Below are positions 43,259 to 53,543 of a stretch of DNA of 64,000 nucleotides, piece by piece (within the stretch, counting starts at the first letter, position 1; every line of letters begins with the position of its first letter). The position numbers were made by a program, and so were the translations under genes. Under the pieces are notes generated by a model that was not told the origin of the DNA, did not search any database, and was given only the letters and a program-made list of their open reading frames with translations. The stretch comes from Bradyrhizobium sp. WD16 (GTDB lineage: Bacteria > Pseudomonadota > Alphaproteobacteria > Rhizobiales > Xanthobacteraceae): contig NZ_CP028908.1 in NCBI RefSeq assembly GCF_024181725.1, positions 372,001 through 436,000 of the forward strand, given 5' to 3'.

Positions 43259-43382
43259 CACGTCACCCTGAGGTGCGCGGCCGAATGGCCGCGCCTCGAA
43301 GGGCGACGCGGCCCGGTGGTCCGGGCCGTCCATCCTTCGAGGCTCGCCGTGCCCATGCACGGCTCGCACCTCAGGATGACGG
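43259..43382. repeat. Inverted pair of REP palindromes
   Basis: Two REP elements of the type seen at 20307-20504, arranged head to head: 43259-43311 (GTCACCCTGAGGTGCGCGG ... CCTCGAAGGGCGAC) and 43327-43382 (CATCCTTCGAGG ... CTCAGGATGAC). Together they could form one long hairpin in RNA read through the gap. Confidence 0.85.
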
Positions 43383-43417
43383 AGAGAGCGCGAAACCGCC
43401 GAGCTCGCCCCCAAACG

Positions 43418-43444
43418 AAAAAGGGCTCCTCGCGGAGCCCTTTT
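43418..43444 (-). terminator. Rho-independent terminator of the bc1 operon
   Basis: GGGCTCC and GGAGCCC form a tight hairpin with a 5-base loop; on the minus strand it is followed by TTTTTCGTTT, and a matching A-run lies on the other side. It stands 26 bases after the fbcH stop codon. Confidence 0.9.
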
Positions 43445-43469
43445 CGTCAGGTCGCTTCACGCGCGTCGA

Positions 43470-45536
43470 TCAGTGGGCGTCAGCCCAGACCTTGCGCTTG
43501 GTGAAGTACAGCATGCCGCTGAGAATGATCAGGAAAAGCATCACCTGCAGGCCCAGCCGCTTGCGCGACTCGAGCTTGGGTTCCGCGGTCCACATCAGGA
43601 AGGCGGCGACGTCGGTGGCGTATTGCTGCACGGTCTGCGGCGAACCGTCATCATAGGTCACCTGGCCGTCGCTGAGCGGCTTGGGCATGCCGATCGAATG
43701 GCCGGGGAAGTACAGGTTGTAATTGCCGCCCGGCGGCAGGGTGAAGCCCTGCGGCGCGTCCTCGTAACCGGTCAGGATCGCGACGATGTAGTTCGGGCCC
43801 TTTTCCTGGAACTGGCGAAACAGGTCGAAGACGAAGAGCGGGAAGCCGCGGTCATAGCCGCGGGCCTTGGCCATCAGCGACAGGTCCGGAGGCAGCGCGC
43901 CGCCGTTGGCCGCGCGGGCCGCCTGCTCGTTCGGGAAGGGCGCGGGGAAGTAATCCGCGGCGCGGCCCGGCCGCTCGAACATGTCGCCCTGGTCGTTGGG
44001 ACCGTCCTTGATCTTGTATTCGGAAGCGAAGGCCTCGGCCTGGGCCTCGGAATAGCTCGGGCCGCCCTGATCGGCGAGGTTGCGGAAGGCCACATAGTTC
44101 AGCGAGTGGCAGGCGGAGCAGACCTCCTTGTAGACCTTGAGGCCGCGCTGGAGCTGGCCCTGGTCGAACTTGCCGAAGGGGCCGGCGAACGACCAGCTCA
44201 AGCCCGGCGGCATCGGCTGCTCATGGCCCTGGGCGCGGGCCGAGGACACGTTGCCGAGCAAGGCAAGGCCCCCGACGGCCAGGATGGCGACGGCGGAGAC
44301 CACCGCCTTGGCGCCGCTCTTGCGCAGCACGTCGTCGGCGATCGAATTGGGCACCGGACGCGCGGTCTCGACCCGGCTGAGGATCGGCAGCAGGATCAGG
44401 AAGTGGAAGAAGTAATAGGCGGTGAGGATGCGCGCGGCGACGACATAGACGCCTTCCGCCGGCTTGGCGCCGAGCCAGCCCAGCAGCAGGCAGTCGACCA
44501 CGAAGATCCAGAAGAACTGCTTGGCGAGCGGCCGGTAGCGCGCCGAGCGCACCTTGGCGCCGTCGAGCCAGGGCAGGAAGGCGAGGACGATGATGGCGCT
44601 GAACATCGCGATCACGCCGCCGAGCTTGCTCGGGATCGAACGCAGGATCGCGTAGAACGGCAGGTAGTACCATTCGGGCACGATATGCGCCGGGGTGACA
44701 CCCGGATTGGCCGGCACGTAGTTGTCCGGGTCGCCGAGGAAATTCGGCGTGTAGAACAGGAACCAGGCGAAGAAGATCAGGAAGCACGCCATGCCGAACG
44801 AGTCCTTGATGGTCGCGTAGGGCGTGAACGGCACGGTATCCTTCTCGGTCTTGGGCTCGACGCCGGCCGGATTGTTCTGGCCGACCACATGCAGCGCCCA
44901 GACGTGCAGCACGACGACGCCGGCGATGACGAAGGGCAGCAGGTAGTGCAGCGAGAAGAAGCGGTTGAGCGTCGGGTTGCCGACCGAATAGCCACCCCAC
45001 AGCAGCGTCACGATGCTGTCGCCGACGTAGGGAATGGCCGAGAACAGGTTGGTGATGACGGTGGCGCCCCAGAAGCTCATCTGGCCCCACGGCAGCACGT
45101 AGCCCATGAAGCCCGTGGCCATCATCAACAGGTAGATGATGACGCCGAGGATCCACAGCACCTCGCGCGGCTCCTTGTACGACCCGTAATAGAGGCCGCG
45201 GAACATGTGCACATAGACGGCGATGAAGAACATCGAGGCGCCGTTGGAGTGCATGTAGCGCAGCAGCCAGCCGTAATTGACGTCGCGCATGATGCCTTCG
45301 ACCGACTTGAAGGCCATGTCGACATGCGGCGTGTAGTGCATCGCCAGCACGATGCCGGTGATGATCTGCACCGCCAGCATCATCGACAGGATGGCGCCGA
45401 AGGTCCACCAGTAGTTCAGGTTACGCGGCGTCGGATAGGCGATGAACGAGGAATGGATCAGGCCGCCGATCGGCAGGCGCCGCTCGACCCATTTCAACAC
45501 TGCGTTCTGCGGCTGGTAGTCGGATGGTCCGCTCAT
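43470..45536 (-). CDS. fbcH: Cytochrome b/c1 fusion of the bc1 complex
   Basis: A 688-residue polyprotein. The N-terminal part (1-420) is cytochrome b with eight helices, heme histidines and the Qo-site PEWY motif ([10 protein letters not shown]). A signal-like segment ([21 protein letters not shown], about 423-443) leads to cytochrome c1 with heme site CSACH (473-477), Met616 as probable axial ligand (GMPKPL) and a C-terminal anchor. In Bradyrhizobium the precursor is cut at this signal into separate b and c1. The complex oxidises quinol and reduces cytochrome c, contributing proton motive force. Follows the Rieske gene by 73 bases. Confidence 0.96.
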   Translation of the reverse strand: MSGPSDYQPQNAVLKWVERRLPIGGLIHSSFIAYPTPRNLNYWWTFGAILSMMLAVQIITGIVLAMHYTPHVDMAFKSVEGIMRDVNYGWLLRYMHSNGASMFFIAVYVHMFRGLYYGSYKEPREVLWILGVIIYLLMMATGFMGYVLPWGQMSFWGATVITNLFSAIPYVGDSIVTLLWGGYSVGNPTLNRFFSLHYLLPFVIAGVVVLHVWALHVVGQNNPAGVEPKTEKDTVPFTPYATIKDSFGMACFLIFFAWFLFYTPNFLGDPDNYVPANPGVTPAHIVPEWYYLPFYAILRSIPSKLGGVIAMFSAIIVLAFLPWLDGAKVRSARYRPLAKQFFWIFVVDCLLLGWLGAKPAEGVYVVAARILTAYYFFHFLILLPILSRVETARPVPNSIADDVLRKSGAKAVVSAVAILAVGGLALLGNVSSARAQGHEQPMPPGLSWSFAGPFGKFDQGQLQRGLKVYKEVCSACHSLNYVAFRNLADQGGPSYSEAQAEAFASEYKIKDGPNDQGDMFERPGRAADYFPAPFPNEQAARAANGGALPPDLSLMAKARGYDRGFPLFVFDLFRQFQEKGPNYIVAILTGYEDAPQGFTLPPGGNYNLYFPGHSIGMPKPLSDGQVTYDDGSPQTVQQYATDVAAFLMWTAEPKLESRKRLGLQVMLFLIILSGMLYFTKRKVWADAH

Positions 45537-45609
45537 GATGCGATCCTGAAGATCCTGGAAGAAGATCCTGAAAGAAATAAAGGCGGGCGATGCGGTCGGC
45601 CGGGGCGGC

Positions 45610-46137
45610 TCAGCCGATCTTGATCTTGGTGTCGGTGAGGAAGGCGTAGGGCGGCACCGGCAGGTTCGCCGGCGCCGGGCCCCGGCGGATGCGGCCCGAG
45701 GTGTCGTATTGCGAGCCGTGGCAGGGGCAGAAGAAACCGTCATAGTCGCCCTGGTGGGCGATCGGGATGCAGCCGAGATGGGTGCAGATGCCGATCACCA
45801 CGAGCCACTGGTCGTGGCCTTCCTTGACGCGGGACTGGTCGGTCTGCGGATCGGGGAGCTGCGACAGCGGCACCGCGCGCGCCTCCTCGACCTCCTTCTT
45901 GGAGCGGTTCATGATGTAGATCGGCTTGCCGCGCCAGAACACCTTGATGGCCTGGCCCTCGGCGACCGGCGCGAGATCGACATCGATCGGGGCGCCAGCC
46001 GCGACGGTCGAGGCGTCGGGGTTCATCTGCGAGATGAACGGCCAAGCCGTGGCAACGGCGCCGACAGCGGCCACCGCACCGGTTGCGACATAAAGAAAAT
46101 CGCGGCGGGTAGGCTCCGCCGAAGTCGAGGTCGTCAC
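45610..46137 (-). CDS. petA: Rieske iron-sulphur subunit of the bc1 complex
   Basis: A 175-residue ubiquinol-cytochrome c reductase iron-sulphur protein (fbcF). A twin-arginine signal [11 protein letters not shown] is retained as membrane anchor. The 2Fe-2S ligands are in CTHLGC (118-123) and CPCHGS (137-142), including the two extra cysteines that form the Rieske disulphide. GTG at 46137 gives the normal length; a longer frame upstream has no Rieske features. Promoter of the operon lies in the 288 bp divergent gap to trmL. Confidence 0.95.
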   Translation of the reverse strand: MTTSTSAEPTRRDFLYVATGAVAAVGAVATAWPFISQMNPDASTVAAGAPIDVDLAPVAEGQAIKVFWRGKPIYIMNRSKKEVEEARAVPLSQLPDPQTDQSRVKEGHDQWLVVIGICTHLGCIPIAHQGDYDGFFCPCHGSQYDTSGRIRRGPAPANLPVPPYAFLTDTKIKIG

Positions 46138-46425
46138 GATCCCAAACCCTTTCTGATCTGCAGCCGGCGGAACCGCCCCCGAAAGACGCTGCTGTACGAG
46201 CTTCGCGATCCGGGGAGACGACCGGTGCCCGCGGGGCACCCGCGGTGGCAGAATGAGGACCCATGCCGCAATACCCCCAGCGGAACAGGCCTTCAGAATC
46301 GTTCTATTGGCACCCTTGCCCAAAGAGCGCAAGCCCGCTATCGGCACGGCGCAGCGCGATGCACCAATTCCACACAACGGGGCCGGTACGGACCCGGCCT
46401 TGTGCAGGATTCATCGGTTAAGCCC

Positions 46426-46884
46426 ATGCGAATCGCATTGTTCCAGCCGGATATTCCCCAGAACACCGGGACGATCCTGCGCCTGTGCGCTTGCCTTGCG
46501 GTCGAGGCCCATATCATCGAGCCGGCCGGCTTCCCGGTCAGCGACCGCCATTTCCGCCGCTCCGGCATGGACTATCTCGACGAGGTGACGATCCGCCGCC
46601 ATGTCTCCTGGGGTCATTTCGACCAATGGCGGCGCGAGGACGGCGGCCGTCTCGTGCTGTTCTCGACCAAGGCCGCGCGGCCCTATCTCGAACATCGCTT
46701 CATGGACAGCGACATCCTGCTGTTCGGACGCGAGAGCGCCGGCGTGCCCGACGCGGTCGCGGCGTGCGCCGACGCACGGCTCGTCATCCCGATCGCGCCG
46801 CAGTTGCGCTCGCTCAACGTCGCGATGTCGGTGGCCATGGCGCTAGGCGAGGCGCGGCGCCAGACGCAGGGTGGACAATCCTGA
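46426..46884 (+). CDS. trmL: tRNA (cytidine(34)-2'-O)-methyltransferase
   Basis: A 152-residue SPOUT-family enzyme that 2'-O-methylates position 34 of certain leucine tRNAs. [19 protein letters not shown] starts the Rossmann part; the knotted SAM site is built from [10 protein letters not shown] and [18 protein letters not shown]. Start and length are typical. Confidence 0.95.
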   Translation: MRIALFQPDIPQNTGTILRLCACLAVEAHIIEPAGFPVSDRHFRRSGMDYLDEVTIRRHVSWGHFDQWRREDGGRLVLFSTKAARPYLEHRFMDSDILLFGRESAGVPDAVAACADARLVIPIAPQLRSLNVAMSVAMALGEARRQTQGGQS

Positions 46885-46931
46885 CGATGTGCCCCAAGCA
46901 CGTGGGTCGCATCAACACAGCAAGGATCGGC

Positions 46932-47816
46932 ATGGACAAGCAGCTTGACGAGCGCAAGGCGCGCGCGAAGGCCTGGTTCGAGAGCCTGCGCAATGACATC
47001 TGCACCGCCTTCGAGCGCCTCGAGGACGATGCGCCGCCTGCGCTCCATGATGGCGCGGCGGGGCGCTTCGCCCGCACGCCGTGGCAGCGCACCGACCACT
47101 CCGGCGCCGACGGCGGCGGCGGCGTGATGGCGATCATGCGCGGGCGCCTGTTCGAGAAGGTCGGCGTCCACTGCTCGACGGTGCACGGCGAATTCGCCCC
47201 CGAGTTCCGCGGCCAGATCCCCGGCGCCGCGGAGGATCCGCGTTTCTTCGCCACCGGCATCTCGCTGATCGCCCACATGCGCAGCCCGCATGTGCCGGCG
47301 GTGCACATGAACACCCGCTTCGTCGTCACTACCAAGGCCTGGTTCGGCGGCGGCGCCGACTTGACCCCGGTGCTCGATCGGCGCCGCACCCAGGAAGATC
47401 CGGACAGCATCGCCTTTCACGGCGCGATGCGCGCCGCCTGCGACGCCCATGCCGCCGTCGCGCCCTATGACAAGTTCAAGACCTGGTGCGACGAGTATTT
47501 CTACCTGCCCCATCGCAAGGAGCGACGCGGCATCGGCGGCATCTTCTACGACTGGCTCGACAGCGGCGACTGGGAAGCCGACCTCGCCTTCACCCAGGAT
47601 GTCGGTCGTGCCTTTCTGTCGATCTATCCGGAACTCGTCCGGCGCAACTTCGCGACGCCGTGGACGCCGGCCGAGCGCGAGGAGCAGCTGATCCGCCGCG
47701 GCCGCTATGTCGAGTTCAACCTGCTCTATGACCGCGGCACGATCTTTGGACTGAAGACCGGCGGCAATGTCGAGTCCATCCTGTCCTCGATGCCGCCCGA
47801 GGTGAAATGGCCCTGA
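46932..47816 (+). CDS. hemF: Oxygen-dependent coproporphyrinogen III oxidase
   Basis: A 294-residue HemF, which decarboxylates coproporphyrinogen III to protoporphyrinogen IX using oxygen, late in heme synthesis. Signature motifs: [24 protein letters not shown] and [25 protein letters not shown] (the last given in parts: [10 protein letters not shown], then [10 protein letters not shown]). AAGGA stands before ATG 46932. The gene follows trmL by 47 bases. An 8-bp hairpin (47852-47877, CCGATGTG/CACATCGG) past the stop may help end transcription. Confidence 0.95.
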   Translation: MDKQLDERKARAKAWFESLRNDICTAFERLEDDAPPALHDGAAGRFARTPWQRTDHSGADGGGGVMAIMRGRLFEKVGVHCSTVHGEFAPEFRGQIPGAAEDPRFFATGISLIAHMRSPHVPAVHMNTRFVVTTKAWFGGGADLTPVLDRRRTQEDPDSIAFHGAMRAACDAHAAVAPYDKFKTWCDEYFYLPHRKERRGIGGIFYDWLDSGDWEADLAFTQDVGRAFLSIYPELVRRNFATPWTPAEREEQLIRRGRYVEFNLLYDRGTIFGLKTGGNVESILSSMPPEVKWP

Positions 47817-48003
47817 CCAATATTGCGGCATTCACGGCAATTTGCGCCGCTCCGATGTGACCGCAAGGCCACATCGGCCGACGGATTGCCCGCTGGCTCC
47901 GCTCCCGGCGGCGAAACCGTTGCCCGGCCCGGGGAAAGCCCCTACCCCTATACAAGTGGACCGGCCGCGAGGCGGCCGGCGCGCGTGGAGTGGGGACTCC
48001 AGG

Positions 48004-48813
48004 TTGCCAAACGTGGCGCGACGCATCGGTGCAGCCCTCGTCGGCGCTGCTCTTGGCCTGATCGCAACCGCCCTGCCGGAACCGGCACGGGCGGCGGACC
48101 TCGCGCCGCTTTACAAGGCTCCCGCCGGGCGCGTTCCGGTCGCCGTCAAGGACACCTGGACCGGTGGCTATATCGGCTTTTTCGCCGGCGGCGCCGCAGC
48201 GGCCTCCGATGCCTCGACGAGCGTCCCGGCCAGCGCCGCCGGCACACCGTTCTTCGGCGGCCGCGCGGCGAGTTATGGCCTCGGGGCCAGCGCCATCGCC
48301 GGTCTGACCACCGGCTACAACCTGCAGGTCGCGCCACACTGGGTGATCGGCCTCGAATCGGAAACCGGCTATCTGCGCCTCAAGGGCTCGAACGGCTTCG
48401 ACGGCCGGCCGACCACCACCGGCACCATGCAGATCGGCGCCACCTACAGCCTGTGGTCCGGCCGCGTCGGCTATGCCTTCGACAAGTCGCTGCTCTATGC
48501 CAAGGGCGGCGTGGCGCTGGCCCAGGTCGACGGCGGCGCCAGCGATCCGACGCCGGGCCTGCACACCGACGCCATCGGCCATGAGCTCGAAATCGGCTAT
48601 GCGGTCGGCGGCGGCCTTGAATACATGATCGGGCCGCGATGGAGCCTGAAGGCCGAATATCTCTATCTCGGCCTGCCGAAGGACCTCACCACCACCGGCA
48701 ACGGCCAGCCGCTGCCGACCCAGCTGTTCACCACCACGACCGTGCCCGGCATCCATTCGGCCAAGGTCGGCGTCAACTATCAGTGGGACTGGCTGTCGCT
48801 GTTCAAGCGGTGA
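48004..48813 (+). CDS. Outer-membrane beta-barrel protein
   Basis: About 269 residues. A signal peptide (GAALGLIATALPEPARA) is followed by ADLAPLYKAP and the barrel start WTGGYIGFFAGG, again of the rhizobial Omp25/31 kind, then amphipathic strands such as LLYAKGGVALAQV and WSLKAEYLYLGL. It differs from the other barrel protein in ending VNYQWDWLSLFKR without a terminal Phe. TTG 48004 has a GGGGA site at good spacing; a GTG at 48013 is the alternative. Confidence 0.82.
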   Translation: MPNVARRIGAALVGAALGLIATALPEPARAADLAPLYKAPAGRVPVAVKDTWTGGYIGFFAGGAAAASDASTSVPASAAGTPFFGGRAASYGLGASAIAGLTTGYNLQVAPHWVIGLESETGYLRLKGSNGFDGRPTTTGTMQIGATYSLWSGRVGYAFDKSLLYAKGGVALAQVDGGASDPTPGLHTDAIGHELEIGYAVGGGLEYMIGPRWSLKAEYLYLGLPKDLTTTGNGQPLPTQLFTTTTVPGIHSAKVGVNYQWDWLSLFKR

Positions 48814-48956
48814 TCTGTGAACGGGTGGGCGAAAGAAGCGACGCGCTCCACGCATTTTTAGCTGTCACCCACCGGCTTGACCGGTCGGCCCTGGTACTCC
48901 ATGTCGACGCGGTGGCGCAGAGCACCGGACGGCGCGCGATTGTGATGGACGCCGCC

Positions 48957-50210
48957 CTACAACCTGTGCTCGCGGCGGAAGCGCGCCACAGTCTCGTCGG
49001 CGATGCGGGCGAGCCCCGCCGGGTCGTCGATGAAGCCGCTGGCGAGCCAGGCGTCCTCGCACAGGGTGAGGATATGGCCGAGCGCCGGCCCCTCGTCGAT
49101 GCCGCGGGCGATCAGGTCGGCGGCCCGAATCGGGAATTTCGGCGGCGTCCAGCGGTCAGGCAGCGTCGCGAGTTCAACCCAGCGCTGCGACGAGACCGTG
49201 CGGCCGGAGCGCGCCCAGGCCAGCATGATGCGATCGCGATAACCGGCGGCGCCGAGGCGATAGAGCCGGCGCCGCGCGGTGGCGTCGTCCATGCCGGTGA
49301 GCCGCCACCAGCGATGACCCATGGTGTCGAGCCGCTTGGCTTCGGCATTGGACAGGCGCAGGCGTTGGCCGAGACGCCGCGCATCCTCCGTCACCGCGAC
49401 GCAGAGCGCACCGAGGCGCAGCACCGCATCGGGCCGCAGGCCGAGCTGGCGCTCGATCTCGATCATGACGGCGAACGGGCCGGGATAGGCTACGCCGCCG
49501 ATCACCAGCTGCAGCAGCCCGCCGTCATTCATCGCCACCACCGCCTCGACCGCCCCCGGGGCGGCGACGAGCTTGAGCATCTCCTGGCGCAGCCGCTCGG
49601 CGGACAGCGCCGCGAGGCCGTCGCGTGCGCGAACGCAGGCGAGATAGCCGGCGCTCTCGGGGGCGCCATGGCCATAGGCGGCGTGGATGCGGAAGAAGCG
49701 CAGAATGCGCAGATAGTCCTCGGCGATCCGCGCATCCGGGTTGCCGATGAAGCGCACCCGCCGTGCGGCGATGTCGTCGAGGCCGCCGACATGGTCGTGC
49801 ACCACGCCACGGCGGTCGAGCGACAGGCCGTTGACGGTGAAGTCGCGGCGATGGGCGTCGCCCGCCCAGTCGCGGCCGAATTCGACCTTGGCCTTGCGGC
49901 CGAAGGTCTCGACATCGAGGCGCAGCGTCGTGACCTCGTAAGGCGTGCCGTCGAGCACCAGCGTGACGGTGCCGTGATCGACACCGGTGGGCACCGCCTT
50001 GATGCCCGCCGCCGCGGCGCGGCGCATCACTTCCACCGGGACCGCGGTGGTGGCGATGTCGACGTCGGCGACCGCCAGGCCGAGCAACTGGTTTCGCACG
50101 GCGCCGCCGACGACCCGTGCTTCCTCGCCATCGGCATCGAGCAGAGCGAGCACGCGCGCAGCGCCGCTCTGTTCCAGCCAGGCAACATGGTCGAGTTGTC
50201 GGGTCGTCAT
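48957..50210 (-). CDS. cca: CCA tRNA nucleotidyltransferase
   Basis: A 417-residue class II nucleotidyltransferase of the tRNA CCA-adding/poly(A) polymerase family. GGAVRNQLLGLAVADVDIATT carries the metal-binding pair Asp49/Asp51. DRRGVVHDHVGGLDDIAARRVRFI and the following EDYLRILRFFR are family motifs. It repairs or adds the 3' CCA of tRNAs. The start overlaps the end of the DUF6111 gene (4 bases), part of a tight four-gene cluster. Confidence 0.93.
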   Translation of the reverse strand: MTTRQLDHVAWLEQSGAARVLALLDADGEEARVVGGAVRNQLLGLAVADVDIATTAVPVEVMRRAAAAGIKAVPTGVDHGTVTLVLDGTPYEVTTLRLDVETFGRKAKVEFGRDWAGDAHRRDFTVNGLSLDRRGVVHDHVGGLDDIAARRVRFIGNPDARIAEDYLRILRFFRIHAAYGHGAPESAGYLACVRARDGLAALSAERLRQEMLKLVAAPGAVEAVVAMNDGGLLQLVIGGVAYPGPFAVMIEIERQLGLRPDAVLRLGALCVAVTEDARRLGQRLRLSNAEAKRLDTMGHRWWRLTGMDDATARRRLYRLGAAGYRDRIMLAWARSGRTVSSQRWVELATLPDRWTPPKFPIRAADLIARGIDEGPALGHILTLCEDAWLASGFIDDPAGLARIADETVARFRREHRL

Positions 50211-50470
50211 TTCTCAGTCCCTGGCACGAGCCGGCCGTTCTCGATATGCGCCGGCGTGTAGGTTGATGTGGGCGGCGCACCGGAGAAATTCGCCAGCAGC
50301 ACCAGGCTCAGGATAGTCAGCAGGGCGGCGATCACCGACAGGCGCACCACCATCGCGGCCGGCCACGACGAGGTATCGATGACGCCGCTGCGGGTCGCGA
50401 CCAGGAACAGCGCATAGACCGCGAAGGGAATGAGGAAGACGCCGACCTCGGTCAGGACCGCGCGGATCAT
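50207..50470 (-). CDS. DUF6111 family small membrane protein
   Basis: An 87-residue protein with two hydrophobic helices (about 3-26 and 42-62) and a polar tail TPAHIENGRLVPGTEK. The family is found between CoA pyrophosphatase and cca genes in Rhizobiales; function unknown. Both ends overlap neighbouring genes by 4 bases, pointing to translational coupling. Confidence 0.82.
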   Translation of the reverse strand: MIRAVLTEVGVFLIPFAVYALFLVATRSGVIDTSSWPAAMVVRLSVIAALLTILSLVLLANFSGAPPTSTYTPAHIENGRLVPGTEK

Positions 50471-51129
50471 GAAGCAATGATCCGTTCGTAGAGCACCCGC
50501 AGGATGCCCGCGGTGGCGCCCCAGATGTAGCGATCGGCGAAAGGCATGGCGTAGTAGGAGCGCATCAGGCCGCGCCATTCCTTGCTGTGTCGCTGGTGGT
50601 TGCCGGGATCCATGAGAAAGGCGAGCGGCACCTCGAAAGCCTCGTCGACCTCGCCGGTGTTGACGTTCAGCGAAAAGCCGGGCCGCACCCGCGCCACCGT
50701 CGGCAGGATGCGGAAGCCGAAGCCGGTGGCGTAGAGATCGAGATAACCGAGCGGCTCGACGAAGCCGCGCGACAGGCCGATCTCCTCCTCGGCCTCGCGC
50801 AGCGCGGTGTCGAGCGGGGAGGCGTCGGTGGCGTCGATCTTGCCGCCCGGAAACGAGATCTGGCCGGCATGGTCGTTGAGATGTGCGGCGCGCTGGGTCA
50901 GCAGCACCGTCGGGGTTTCATGGGCGACGACGCCGATCAGCACCGCCGCCGGCCGGATCGGCCGCTCCTGGGCGACCGCCGACAGCATGCGGTCGGTGCC
51001 CTCGTCGCCGGTCACCGGAATGACGGCGGGATCGGTGAGACCGGCGGGCACCTCGAAATTGAGCCGCTCCGTGGCGCGGGCGAAGAATTCGCCGGAGCTC
51101 AGAGCGGCGGGATCTGGCTTGCGGATCAT
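50467..51129 (-). CDS. CoA pyrophosphatase (NUDIX)
   Basis: A 220-residue NUDIX hydrolase of the CoA-diphosphatase (NudL/YeaB) type. The CoA-specific motif LLTQRAAHLNDHAGQISFPG (76-95) precedes the NUDIX box ending REAEEEIGL (111-119). It cleaves CoA or acyl-CoA to phosphopantetheine and ADP. ATG 51129 is preferred (TTG 51138 also possible). Upstream the frame runs into a REP sequence and is not coding. Confidence 0.92.
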   Translation of the reverse strand: MIRKPDPAALSSGEFFARATERLNFEVPAGLTDPAVIPVTGDEGTDRMLSAVAQERPIRPAAVLIGVVAHETPTVLLTQRAAHLNDHAGQISFPGGKIDATDASPLDTALREAEEEIGLSRGFVEPLGYLDLYATGFGFRILPTVARVRPGFSLNVNTGEVDEAFEVPLAFLMDPGNHQRHSKEWRGLMRSYYAMPFADRYIWGATAGILRVLYERIIAS

Positions 51130-51185
51130 CTCGTTCAAGTCGCCATCCCCGCGATGCGGGCAGGTCCAGACTGCCGCTTCTCTTT

Positions 51186-51316
51186 CGTCATGCCCGGCCG
51201 TAGCAGTCTGCCTTGCGCAGACTGCGTAAACTTGTCTGCGATGCCGAGCATCCACGTCTTTACGGCGTCTGCAGCAAGAAAGTCGTGGATGGCCGGGACA
51301 AGCCCGGCCATGACGA
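51186..51316. repeat. REP-type palindrome (GTCATGGCCGGG family)
   Basis: GTCATGCCCGGCCG ... GGCCGGGACAAGCCCGGCCATGAC with CATCCACGTCTTTACGGCG and its partner AAAGTCGTGGATG inside. Related to the repeats at 62545 and 62878. Confidence 0.8.
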
Positions 51317-51373
51317 TGGCGAGGAGGTATCGCCGAGAACTGCAATAGGCGCTGGAAAACGAAATGCCCACAA

Positions 51374-51961
51374 TCAGCCCCTCACCGCAGCGGCGTCGGC
51401 CATGGCGAAGAAGACGCCACCCGACCACACGCCATACTGCGCCCTGCCCGCCACGCTTCCTTCCTCTCCCAGTTCGACCACATCGTAATACAGCGCGCGG
51501 GTCACCTTCGCCCAGAGGCCGCTGCGCACGTGAACGTAAGGGACGAGACCGCCGTCGGCGGCCGGCTCGAAGCGCAGCCGATGGTCGGCGTCGCACCTCA
51601 CCCAGTCGTCCATATTGGTCCGGAAATGGAGCACCCGCTCCTGCCTTTCGCCCTCGATCCTCATCTCCACCGCCGTAAACGGCGCATCGTCGACCCGGAT
51701 GCCGACCTTTTCCACCGGCGTGACCAGGAAATAGTGGTCGCCCTCGCGCTTGAGAATGGTGGAGAAGAGCCGGACCAGCGCCGGCCGGCCGATCGGCGTG
51801 CCGAGGTAGAACCATGTTCCGTCGCGACCGATGCGGATATCGAGATCGCCGCAGAACGGCGGATTCCACAAATGCACCGGCGGCAGCCCGCGGACGGCGG
51901 CCTCGCGCGCCGCCGCCGCCAGCCCGTCCAGCGCCTGTGGGCTCTGCCCTTGCTTCGCCAT
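51374..51961 (-). CDS. DUF1285 family protein
   Basis: A 195-residue soluble protein of the DUF1285 family, whose members have unknown function. Motifs visible: PPVHLWNPPFCGDLDIRI, GTWFYLGTPIGR and FRTNMDDWVRCDADHRLRFE. In many alphaproteobacteria it heads the cluster DUF1285 - CoA pyrophosphatase - DUF6111 - cca, the order seen here. Confidence 0.88.
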   Translation of the reverse strand: MAKQGQSPQALDGLAAAAREAAVRGLPPVHLWNPPFCGDLDIRIGRDGTWFYLGTPIGRPALVRLFSTILKREGDHYFLVTPVEKVGIRVDDAPFTAVEMRIEGERQERVLHFRTNMDDWVRCDADHRLRFEPAADGGLVPYVHVRSGLWAKVTRALYYDVVELGEEGSVAGRAQYGVWSGGVFFAMADAAAVRG

Positions 51962-52541
51962 TCTTTACCTCGACGCTGTCACCGGCCCGATTGTCACTGC
52001 ATCCTGTGGCACGATTGATGCTCATTCGATGCAGTCGCTTTCGGTGCCGCCGGGCGGGATGCGGCCGGTCTGGATGCACGCTCCGGCTGCGAACGAGAAG
52101 GTTCATGCAACGAGGTTAACGCCGCGGCGTTGGCCCGCCGGACCGGAGAATCGATGCGGGAAATGGTGCGGACAACGTGTCCGGTTAGGCTTCGGTCCGG
52201 TCTCCACATCGTGATGATCAGACCCTCTTTACGCCCGATAAGGTGGGGAAAGGTCAAATCGAGGAATACATCGCGGTTGTTGAAGTCTAGTGTCCCCTTG
52301 TTTCCAACGTTCGTATGAGCGCCTGGTGCAAAGGAATACGAACGTTGGAAACGGGACACTAGCATGAAGTTTCGCCGGGTCATCAGTGCCCGGTGGACAA
52401 CGGCCCGCCTCGCCGATCAGATCGAAGGCCGGCCGACGGCAGTGGATGCAATGGAACCGGACTCGCCCACCGCCGTCCTTGGCAACATAACAAGCGGAAG
52501 TAGAGGCCCCTGCAGCCGTGCGCGGGGCACAGGAGAGGCGA
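51962..52541. other. Gap between DUF1285 gene and moxR operon
   Basis: A 580 bp divergent intergenic region. It contains repeat B2 (52287-52362). I see no supported gene. On the minus strand near 52400-52500 a frame reads RFHCIHCRRPAFDL, but it lacks a start codon. Promoters of both flanking operons must lie here. Confidence 0.6.
52287..52362. repeat. CTAG-bounded hairpin repeat, type B (copy B2, inverted)
   Basis: A 76 bp type B copy in the orientation opposite to B1 and B3, judged by the extra TT on the left arm and the reversed loop (GAGCGCCTGGTGC). Ends are CTAGTGTCCC and GGGACACTAG. Confidence 0.93.
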
Positions 52542-53543
52542 ATGGCTGGCGATAGTGTCGAGAAGCTGGAAGACGTGATTGTCCGCTCGGCGGAACAGGT
52601 GGCCGGCCAGATTCGCGCCGCCAAGGAGGCGATCGCCACCGTCATCTTCGGCCAGGACCAGGTGGTGGAGAACACCCTGGTGACGATCCTGTCCGGCGGC
52701 CACGCGCTGCTGATCGGCGTGCCGGGCCTCGCCAAGACCAAGCTGGTGGAGACACTGGGTGTCACCCTCGGCCTCGATGCCAAGCGCATCCAGTTCACTC
52801 CGGACCTGATGCCCTCGGACATCCTCGGCTCCGAAGTGCTGGACGAAAGCACCGCCGGCAAGCGCTCCTTCCGCTTCATCGCCGGTCCGGTGTTCGCCCA
52901 GCTGCTGATGGCCGACGAGATCAACCGCGCCAGCCCGCGAACCCAGTCGGCGCTGCTGCAGGCGATGCAGGAACAGCATGTCACCGTGGCCGGTGCCCGC
53001 CACGATCTGCCGAAACCGTTCCACGTGCTGGCGACCCAGAACCCGCTGGAACAGGAAGGCACCTACCCGCTGCCGGAAGCCCAGCTCGACCGTTTCCTGA
53101 TGGAGATCGACGTCGACTATCCCGATCGCGACGCCGAGCGCCGCATCCTGTTCGAGACCACCGGCGCCGAGGAATCCCACGCCAAGGCGGCGATGACGCC
53201 CGACACCCTGATCACCGCCCAGCGCCTGGTGCGGCGCCTGCCGGTCGGCGATTCGGTGGTCGAGGCGATCCTGTCGCTGGTGCGCTCGGCGCGGCCGGGG
53301 CCGGATGCCGGAGCGCTGGGCAGTCTGATCGCCTGGGGCCCGGGACCACGGGCCAGCCAGGCGCTGATGCTCGCGGTGCGTGCCCGCGCCCTGCTCGACG
53401 GCCGCCTCGCGCCGTCGGTCGACGATGTCATCGATCTCGCCGAGCCTGTGCTCAAGCACCGCATGGCCTTGACCTTCGCCGCCCGTGCCGAGGGCCAGAC
53501 CGTGCCCGGCATCATTCGCCAGCTCAAGGCGAAGATCGGCTGA
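52542..53543 (+). CDS. MoxR family AAA+ ATPase
   Basis: A 333-residue MoxR ATPase, chaperone-like proteins that activate or assemble complexes together with VWA-domain partners. Walker A is GVPGLAKTK (59-67); Walker B and sensor region LLMADEINRASPRTQSALLQ. AGGAG precedes ATG 52542. Its stop overlaps the start of the DUF58 gene, the usual MoxR-DUF58 pairing. Confidence 0.95.
   Translation: MAGDSVEKLEDVIVRSAEQVAGQIRAAKEAIATVIFGQDQVVENTLVTILSGGHALLIGVPGLAKTKLVETLGVTLGLDAKRIQFTPDLMPSDILGSEVLDESTAGKRSFRFIAGPVFAQLLMADEINRASPRTQSALLQAMQEQHVTVAGARHDLPKPFHVLATQNPLEQEGTYPLPEAQLDRFLMEIDVDYPDRDAERRILFETTGAEESHAKAAMTPDTLITAQRLVRRLPVGDSVVEAILSLVRSARPGPDAGALGSLIAWGPGPRASQALMLAVRARALLDGRLAPSVDDVIDLAEPVLKHRMALTFAARAEGQTVPGIIRQLKAKIG

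Noticed and set aside
51130-51345. N-terminal extension of the NUDIX gene
   Set aside because: The extra translation is that of a REP palindrome. The family length fits the start at 51129.
52383-52510. Minus-strand frame with RFHCIHCRRPAFDL, a zinc-finger-like stretch
   Set aside because: No start codon in frame before the text, no ribosome-binding site, and it runs into repeat B2. Could be a remnant but the evidence is too thin.
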